Shown: positions 1 through 5,200 of the stretch, one piece after another
Position numbering within the stretch: position 1 is the first letter of the stretch
How the letters are laid out: each line of letters starts with the position of its first letter
Assembly: GCA_018713805.1 (NCBI GenBank)
Contig: DVOF01000194.1
Location: forward strand, 1 to 6,991
Length of the DNA: 6,991 bases
Reading direction: 5' to 3'
DNA from: Candidatus Aphodoplasma excrementigallinarum
GTDB taxonomy: Bacteria; Bacillota; Clostridia; UBA1381; UMGS1253
The notes under the pieces: generated by a model
What the model was told of the DNA's origin: nothing
What the model saw: the letters and a program-made list of their open reading frames with translations, nothing else
Databases searched by the model: none
Position numbers and translations under genes: made by a program

Positions 1-1345
1 AGATAATGTCGCATGGCTCAGCCTTGTGCATATTATAAAAGTCATTTTCCACCAACTTGCGAAGCAGCTCCCGCTGATTATTGTACACGTGTGTGTAATC
101 ATACAGGGACTTGACATTCGTGTGACCCGTCACCTGCTGCACCAGCTTGTGGTTGTCGTGCGTCAAATTCATCAGATAGGTTGCGCAGCTGTGGCGCAGG
201 CCGTGGAATTCAATGTCCGGATATTTCCCGATTTTCGCCTGCCATTCCTTGAACCGTCTTTCCAAAAAGGACGGCTCTACTGGATCGCCGTTATCCAAAC
301 AGATCAGCAGGTTATAATCGTGGTATCTGTCTCCGAAATACTCTTTGGCCTTCTCCATATACAATATCCGCTGCCGGATATTTTCCTCAAGCTGTTCCGT
401 CATATAAAAGGTGCGGTCAGATTTTGGCGTTTTTTGCCTTTTCAGCACCATTGCTGACTTTGAGCCGGGTATTTTATTGGGGAATATAAAAATAATTTCA
501 TCGTTTGACAGGGCATCCATCGCATCGAAATAAACGCGCTGGATGGTTTTATCCAGTTGGATTGTCCTTTTTTCAAAGTCAATGCTGTCGAGCGTAACGG
601 CTGTCGTTTCCCCGCCGCGCGACGAAGACATAAAAGACAAATGTACTGCAAGATGCAGCAGCGGGTCGGTCTCCTCCATGTCTTTGAGCGCGGCAAACAT
701 ATACTCCGGCGCCCAGATTTTGCGCTCGTACTTTACCTGCCTGCGCGCTTCCCGTTTTTTGAGCTGGGAACAGCGCGGGATCTCGCATACTGGATTTTTT
801 TCAATTACGCCCCACATTTTGGCTGAGTTCAGCGCCACATTCAGCAGATCCCGAATCATTTTAATCGTCTTTGGAGACAGGTGCGGCACAGGTTCTCCGC
901 GTTTCCGAAGCGAATCCGCTTTTGCACCGCTTATCTCCTTTTTGGACAATCTTCCTAAAAACGCAGCTATGTCGGCTGACGTCAGGGTGCGTATTTGCAG
1001 TTTGGCAATCCGGTCTGGCTTGATATGGACTTTGATTGCACTCATACTGCTTTCATACATGGAATAGCTCCATTCAAGCGGCGCATAGATCGGTACCCAC
1101 AAATCGAGGAAATGCCCGAGCGTTAAATCCTCCATCGCACAGAAGTTTTGATAATTGTTCGGGTTGGACGGGTCAGCATACTTGTTTTGCTTCAGCAGAG
1201 CCGTAATGTAATCCGCCCGCTTTTGTGCTGCCCGTTCGCTGTTCGTAGGCTGTTTTTCGTAGATTGGCTTTGATTGCCCCCCTTCCGGTAAATTTCTTCG
1301 ATACACGACATAAAGATTGTTATTTTTCTTTTGCACAGACGCCAT
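1..1345 (-). CDS. int: Tyrosine recombinase / phage-type integrase, C-terminus cut by window edge
   Basis: Site-specific recombinase that breaks and rejoins DNA through a covalent 3'-phosphotyrosine. 448 codons lie in the window and the frame is still open at base 1. Residues about 1-60 are a basic N-terminal part likely to bind arm sites. About 72-180 form the SAM-like core-binding domain (starting TLGHFLDLW). About 212-448 are the catalytic domain. Catalytic residues are visible: R243 in SRGGE, K308 in TPKSDRTF, H381 and R384 in HGLRHS, H408 in TGHTN, and nucleophile Y417 in YDYTHV. Thirty-one residues follow Y417, so only a short tail should be missing. The ATG at 1345 has GGAGGG (1354-1359) eight bases upstream and follows the xis stop by four bases, indicating translation from one mRNA. 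An ATG four bases upstream (1349) leads to a stop after nine codons and is not used. Catalytically intact by sequence; target site unknown. Confidence 0.96.
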   Translation of the reverse strand, partial: MASVQKKNNNLYVVYRRNLPEGGQSKPIYEKQPTNSERAAQKRADYITALLKQNKYADPSNPNNYQNFCAMEDLTLGHFLDLWVPIYAPLEWSYSMYESSMSAIKVHIKPDRIAKLQIRTLTSADIAAFLGRLSKKEISGAKADSLRKRGEPVPHLSPKTIKMIRDLLNVALNSAKMWGVIEKNPVCEIPRCSQLKKREARRQVKYERKIWAPEYMFAALKDMEETDPLLHLAVHLSFMSSSRGGETTAVTLDSIDFEKRTIQLDKTIQRVYFDAMDALSNDEIIFIFPNKIPGSKSAMVLKRQKTPKSDRTFYMTEQLEENIRQRILYMEKAKEYFGDRYHDYNLLICLDNGDPVEPSFLERRFKEWQAKIGKYPDIEFHGLRHSCATYLMNLTHDNHKLVQQVTGHTNVKSLYDYTHVYNNQRELLRKLVENDFYNMHKAEPCDII

Positions 1346-1346
1346 T
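1324..1346. repeat. Imperfect direct repeat, copy 1 (over int start codon)
   Basis: The core TTTGCACAGACGCC (1330-1343) recurs exactly at 2007-2020. With one single-base gap the similarity extends left over a TTTTC run, and a TT follows after one mismatch, about 22 bases in all. This copy covers the first codons of the integrase gene. Its meaning is unknown. Confidence 0.6.
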
Positions 1347-1349
1347 CAT

Positions 1350-1607
1350 TTAACCCTCCAATTCATTGTTTTGAAACTTGGGGGCTGTGCCGGATTGACC
1401 GCGCAGCCAGCGGTCGAATGACTCCTTTTCCACGCGCAGCGTCCGCGGCCCAAGCCGCTTGACGATAAAGGCGTTGGTGTGCGCGCAGAAGTCATACGCC
1501 GACCGCAGGGGCATGTCCAGAATTTTTGCGACTGTGTCGATCCGGTACACGCCTGCATAATCGTTTCCGGCAGAGCTGCTGTTAGGCTGAAAAGTCGATT
1601 GATCCAT
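1350..1607 (-). CDS. xis: Excisionase-type helix-turn-helix DNA-binding protein
   Basis: A small protein of 85 residues. A polar, probably disordered N-terminus (1-18) precedes a MerR/excisionase-like winged helix-turn-helix at about residues 20-69. The pattern is YRIDTVAKILDMP, then a recognition-helix region, then a wing with RTLRV, ending in an SFDRWLRG helix. This is the usual layout of HTH_17/excisionase domains, where an aromatic residue and RVxxxxFxxWL close the fold. The expected role is to bend attachment-site DNA and steer the neighbouring integrase towards excision. A regulatory DNA-binding role is the alternative. The ATG at 1607 has GGAAAGGA (1616-1623) eight bases upstream. It is the first gene after the strong leftward promoter and ends four bases before int. 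The family and neighbourhood are clear; the excisionase function is inferred. Confidence 0.8.
   Translation of the reverse strand: MDQSTFQPNSSSAGNDYAGVYRIDTVAKILDMPLRSAYDFCAHTNAFIVKRLGPRTLRVEKESFDRWLRGQSGTAPKFQNNELEG
1354..1359 (-). promoter_or_regulatory. Ribosome binding site of int
   Basis: GGAGGG on the minus strand, eight bases before the ATG at 1345 and within the last codons of xis. It decides the int start in favour of 1345 over the out-of-frame ATG at 1349. Confidence 0.85.
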
Positions 1608-1687
1608 TCATTTCATCCTTTCCAAAACAGCCGGCAAACCTGTGCAACAGACACTTTCGTATCTGCTCTACCATGACATCCGGTTTT

Positions 1688-1716
1688 ATTATACCGATTT
1701 ATGTTCGGTTTGCCAA
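1688..1716 (-). promoter_or_regulatory. Sigma-A type promoter for xis-int
   Basis: On the minus strand TTGGCA (1711-1716) and a perfect TATAAT (1688-1693) are separated by exactly 17 bases. Transcription would start near 1681 and give a leader of about 70 bases before the xis start at 1607. Only one base of the -35 box differs from TTGACA. An inverted repeat (CGGTT-TGCC-AACCG, 1706-1719) covers the -35 box and could be an operator. Confidence 0.82.
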
Positions 1717-1719
1717 CCG
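1706..1719. promoter_or_regulatory. Possible operator over the xis-int -35 box
   Basis: CGGTT (1706-1710) and AACCG (1715-1719) form a perfect inverted repeat with a four-base centre, overlapping the -35 box TTGGCA on the minus strand. Binding of a dimeric repressor, or of Xis itself, here would block the promoter. No repressor gene is in the window. The arms are short, so chance cannot be excluded. Confidence 0.35.
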
Positions 1720-1973
1720 TTTTAACATATTTTTTTCGCACCCGCGCGGGGTTCCCTTCCTGTGCTGCGGCCTGCACCACGTATTTGCAGGGCTGGCTGT
1801 GCCGTATTTCAGCGGCGGGCGCGCCAATGCACACTGTCCGCCGCCCCTGTATGCGTTCCCAGCGCGGGTTATGCAGTTGTCAAAGGACAATGCAGAAATA
1901 TTTCTACATATAAGAAACACAGAGATGAGGTCGGTTTATTGAAGCGGAGGGGGAAATTTTTGAAATAGCATAC
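1717..1973. other. Gene-less, mostly GC-rich stretch with short inverted repeats
   Basis: No coding region here can be supported. The open frames on both strands overlap one another, lack a ribosome binding site and have Cys/Arg/Pro-rich, featureless products. The stretch is GC-rich at 1741-1870 (41 of 60 bases in 1801-1860). It contains GCGGCGG (1812-1818) facing CCGCCGC (1838-1844) across 19 bases. It also contains TTGTC-AAAG-GACAA (1877-1890), flanked on both sides by ATGCAG. Such symmetric sites upstream of xis-int could be protein binding sites, but no function can be assigned. Confidence 0.5.
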
Positions 1974-2005
1974 AAAAAAGCTGGCATATGCCGGCTTTTT
2001 GTTTT
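1974..2005 (+). terminator. Factor-independent terminator, better paired for rightward transcription
   Basis: Bases 1975-1987 pair with 1988-2000 (AAAAAGCTGGC / GCCGGCTTTTT), with an apical CATATG loop region and a T-rich tail continuing TTTTTGTTTT. The one imperfect pair (1982/1993) is a G-U wobble in plus-strand RNA but an A-C mismatch in minus-strand RNA, so the hairpin fits a rightward transcript better. It may still act in both directions because both flanks are A/T runs. No rightward gene is recognised upstream. It shields the protease gene from read-through. Confidence 0.82.
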
Positions 2006-2023
2006 CTTTGCACAGACGCCCTT
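2002..2023. repeat. Imperfect direct repeat, copy 2 (just right of the terminator)
   Basis: This is the second copy of the sequence found over the int start, with the identical 14-base core at 2007-2020. It starts in the T tail of the terminator hairpin and is non-coding here. It lacks the ATG context of the int copy. Confidence 0.6.
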
Positions 2024-2084
2024 AGACATTTGGAAAAATTTTTAATTCATCGACAAATTTTTACAAATTCCTACACATCTACGG

Positions 2085-2093
2085 TGTTATACT
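2085..2093 (+). promoter_or_regulatory. Extended -10 promoter for the protease gene
   Basis: TGT followed by TATACT (2088-2093) is an extended -10 element in a 30% GC stretch (18 of 60 bases in 2041-2100). No good -35 box stands at 16-18 bases; TTTACA at 2060-2065 is too far away. The TG extension can compensate. Transcription from about 2100 would give a leader of roughly 150 bases holding a palindrome, a hairpin and the ribosome binding site. Confidence 0.55.
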
Positions 2094-2149
2094 GCAAACA
2101 TAGGAATATTATACAAAAATATGTAATTAAATAGGAGGTATTAAACAAA

Positions 2150-2167
2150 CAAATCAAATTTGATTTG
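2150..2167. promoter_or_regulatory. Perfect 18-bp palindrome in the protease leader
   Basis: CAAATCAAATTTGATTTG is its own reverse complement with no spacer. It lies about 55 bases downstream of the predicted transcription start and about 85 bases before the start codon. Without a spacer it suits a dimeric repressor or activator better than an RNA hairpin. Its position after the promoter favours roadblock-type repression. The binding protein is not identifiable. Confidence 0.5.
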
Positions 2168-2183
2168 ACAATGTATCAAACAA

Positions 2184-2201
2184 GTGGGATGACATTCCCA
2201 C
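2184..2201 (+). promoter_or_regulatory. Small hairpin in the protease leader
   Basis: GTGGGA (2184-2189) pairs with TCCCAC (2196-2201) around a six-base loop, 36 bases before the ribosome binding site. It could stabilise the mRNA or modulate translation. It has no U run and is therefore not a terminator. Confidence 0.4.
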
Positions 2202-2237
2202 ATGAAGATATATTTTTCAAACAAAAATATGAAAACC

Positions 2238-2245
2238 AAAGGAGG
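2238..2245 (+). promoter_or_regulatory. Ribosome binding site of the protease gene
   Basis: AAAGGAGG lies six bases before the ATG at 2252. It decides the start: an in-frame ATG exists 27 codons upstream (2171) but has no good Shine-Dalgarno sequence and would put a polar extension before the signal peptide. Confidence 0.9.
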
Positions 2246-2251
2246 ATACAA

Positions 2252-5200
2252 ATGAAGAAGAAACTGACAAGCCTGCTGCTATGCATCCTGCTCGCGATGG
2301 GCCAGGTACAGGCGGCAGCGCCGCAGCAATCAGTGGAACAACCGCTGCAATCGTTGCAGCAGGCGGAATTGCTGGAACGGGAAGCCGAGCTCGAGCTCGA
2401 GCAGCTCCCGCTCTACGACCGCTACATCGTAAAACTGAAACCGACCAACAGCCTCGCGGCTGCGGCAAACACAACCCTCGACGCCGCTGTTGAGGCGGCT
2501 ATCCCCGCCGCAAAGCAAGCGGCAAACGTACAGGTACAGGCCGTGCTCGACGACAAGCAGGTGGACGAAACCGAGGCCTTCGACCTTGCCGAAACGCCCG
2601 CCTACACGGTGGACGAGCAGTCGGCGGAGCTGTTGACTGTCACGCTCACCGAAAAGGTGGACGCGGCAGCGTTCACGGCAGAGTTGGCCGACAACGCGCA
2701 GATCGAGTACATCCAGCCGGACTACACGCTCGAGCTCGCGTCGGAGGTCGTGCTTGATCTCGACCTGTCCGAGCTGACGCCGGCCGGCGCGCCGGTCCCG
2801 GCTGTGACGGCGGCGCCGGAAGCGACCAGCACGCCTGAAATCGACATAGAAATTACGCCGGAGACCACACAGCGGCCGGAGGCCGCTGTGGAGCCGGAAG
2901 AAACCCCTGGGCCTGCCCCAGATGTAACAGCAGAACCGACGCCGGAGGCAACGCCCGCGGCCGCGCCGATCGTTGCGGTGATCGACGCGGGCGTCGACGT
3001 GGCGCACCACGGGCTGACCGCGCAGATGCTGCCCGGCTATGACTTTGTAAACAATACCGAATTGGTTTATGATAGCAGCAAAAAGGATGAATACTACCAC
3101 GGCACACATGTGGCGGGCGTCATCGCGCAGAACGCGCCGACGGCGCAGATTTTGCCGCTCAAGGTGTTTGAGTACGGGCGCGCCTACACGAGCGACATCC
3201 TCCGCGCGATCGAGTACGCACAGGAGCACGGCGCGTCAATTGTGAACATGAGTTTTGGCGGTGCGGACGACAACCGCGCACTGAAAGAAGCGATGGCGGC
3301 GAGCGACATGCTGTTCGTATGCGCGGCGGGGAACGCGCGGACGGACGTGGAGGAAGCGCCGGTCTACCCGGCATGCTTTGATTTGGACAATATTATCAGC
3401 GTAGCGTCGCTGAATCAGGACCTGGGCTTTTCGTATTACTCAAACTACGGCACGGAGAGCGTGGACATTGCGGCGGTGGGGCGCGACGTGTACAGCATGT
3501 GGCCGGAGGGCGAATACGGCGAGATGAGCGGGACGTCGCAGGCTGCGGCGCAGGTGAGCGCGGGCGCTGCGGAGGCCTTGGCGCGCGGCGACGCGGACGC
3601 AAAGGCGGCGGTGCTGGCGCGCGCGGACAGGTATACACATTTGATGAATAAGGTAGCGGAGGGACGGAGCCTGAACTTGTTCAATGTCGCGGCGGGCGTG
3701 GTAAATGATACGGTGCAGACGGTGGCGTACGAGGACGACTTTGACGTGCACGGGTATGCGCCCACGCCGGAGGAGAATTGGGAGTTGTTTAGTTCGCTTG
3801 AGAACGTGCAGGTCGCAGCGGGGAACGGTTTTACGGCAGTTTTGAAGTCGGATGGTACGATTTGGACCTGGGGGGATAACCAGTATGGTCAACTGGGAGA
3901 TGGGACAAATGAGATAAGCGCAGTACCTAAACATGTAGTTGGACTTACAGATATAATTCAAATATCTGCTAAAGGAGAATATGTCCTTGCCTTGAAATCA
4001 GATGGGACAGTATGGGGATGGGGAAAAAACACAAGTGGACAGCTTGGAAATGGTACAACGACAGACAGCAATACACCCGTTAAAATGCTAAACATGAGTA
4101 ACGCCTACAAAATTGAAGCTGGTAGACTTCATGGAGCTATTATAAAGAATGACGGTACGTTATGGTCGATTGGCTTTGGGGATGTGCGTTTAGGAAATGG
4201 TGGCGAAAGTAGTAGCACGGTTCCCGTACAGGTTATGAATTTGACAAATGTAATAGAGGTTTCCTGCGGCTTTAACCAAACACTTGCAGTTCAAGAAGAT
4301 GGTACGTTATGGGCGTGGGGAGATAATTACAATGGACAATTTGGAAATGGAACGACTGAAAGTAGCCTCGTTCCAGTGAAGATTGAAAATGTAAATGGAG
4401 TAAAGAAAGTAGCCGCTGGCTATCCAAACTCTACAATTTTATTAAACGATGGAACGCTTATGCAGACACATGGAAGCTCCGACCCTATTTTTAGAGTCTT
4501 AGAAATCATTAATGGTTTAGAAGATTTGGTAAACAATGATTACAATTATGCTGCGATAAAGGATGGCCAGCTATATGTATGGGGTCTAAATCAAGTAGGT
4601 ATATTAGGTGTTGGAACTACAGAGAATGTGTCATCAATTACTCTTAATACAAACCTTCCAGATATAAATCAAGTATCCATTGGTCTCCAGCATAGCGCAG
4701 CTATAGATTCAAATGGGAAATTATGGACCTGGGGAGATAACCAATATGGTCAACTGGGAGATGGAAAAAATCTTTATCAAACAAACCCGACAGAATGTAC
4801 AATATTAGGTAATACAAGCTGTATAGCTGTGGGGGCCGGCAGTACGAATTCTTTGGCAATAAAAAATGACGGAACCACATTAACTTGGGGTTCTGGTATA
4901 TGGCAAGATAGTACACTAAAAAATAGTTCTGAAACTCCAATTCAGATAGATAATTTAACAGGAATCGATTATATGGTAGTTAGTGACAATAGAGCACTGG
5001 GTATTAAAAATGGTACGGTATGGGGGTTTGGCACACATGATGAATTTTATGGGCAGTTGGGCGATAATTCAAATACATCTACAATAAATGGAATGCGGAT
5101 AAACAGCCTTGAGAATATCGTCAAGGTAGATACACATTCCGTTGCATCGGGAGCCCTAGATGAAAGTGGAAATGTTTATGTCTGGGGCGGATATTATATG

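Larger units (their letters stand above)
1..1716. mobile_element. Integration module (xis-int and its promoter) of an integrative element, partial
   Basis: A promoter, an excisionase-like gene and a tyrosine integrase gene lie in tandem on the minus strand, the order found in Tn916-like conjugative elements and many temperate phages of Bacillota. The module would cut and join DNA at an attachment site to move the element in and out of the chromosome. No attachment-site pair, tRNA gene, relaxase, coupling protein, phage structural gene or repressor is visible, so the type of element is not determined. In Tn916-like elements the 3' end of int faces the element end. If that holds here, the end is just left of the window and the right-hand protease gene would be inside the element, but this is inference only. 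Confidence 0.6.

Noticed and set aside
26..1067. Plus-strand open frames of 143 and 174 codons
   Set aside because: Both are antisense to the integrase, whose frame shows all catalytic residues.
1673..1968. Overlapping plus-strand small open frames of 65-90 codons, one ending just before the terminator
   Set aside because: They start without a Shine-Dalgarno sequence, compete with minus-strand frames of similar length and give Cys/Arg/Pro-rich products. Ending before a terminator is suggestive but not enough.
1330..2020. The 14-bp repeat pair as att cores of a mini-element
   Set aside because: The pair would enclose xis but not int, and the left copy lies inside the int coding sequence, so it does not fit a self-mobile unit.
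1923..2029. A minus-strand frame of about 36 codons across the terminator (ATG at 2029)
   Set aside because: It has no ribosome binding site and runs through a terminator hairpin. Its only noteworthy part is the short repeat shared with the int start.
2171..2251. An in-frame upstream ATG extending the protease by 27 residues
   Set aside because: It has no good ribosome binding site, and the extension is polar and would precede the signal peptide. The ATG at 2252 has a near-perfect site.
2276..2287. Lipobox with Cys 11 in the protease signal peptide
   Set aside because: The residue before the Cys is Leu, not Gly/Ala/Ser, and the Cys lies inside the hydrophobic core. Ordinary cleavage after VQA is more likely.
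2330..3229. A 299-codon open frame on the minus strand
   Set aside because: It lies opposite the protease propeptide and catalytic domain, which have clear motifs. Its product is Arg/Leu/Val-rich without a domain, as expected for the complement of GC-biased codons.
3440..3961. A 173-codon minus-strand open frame
   Set aside because: It is antisense to the S8 domain containing the catalytic Ser and has no ribosome binding site or recognisable domain.
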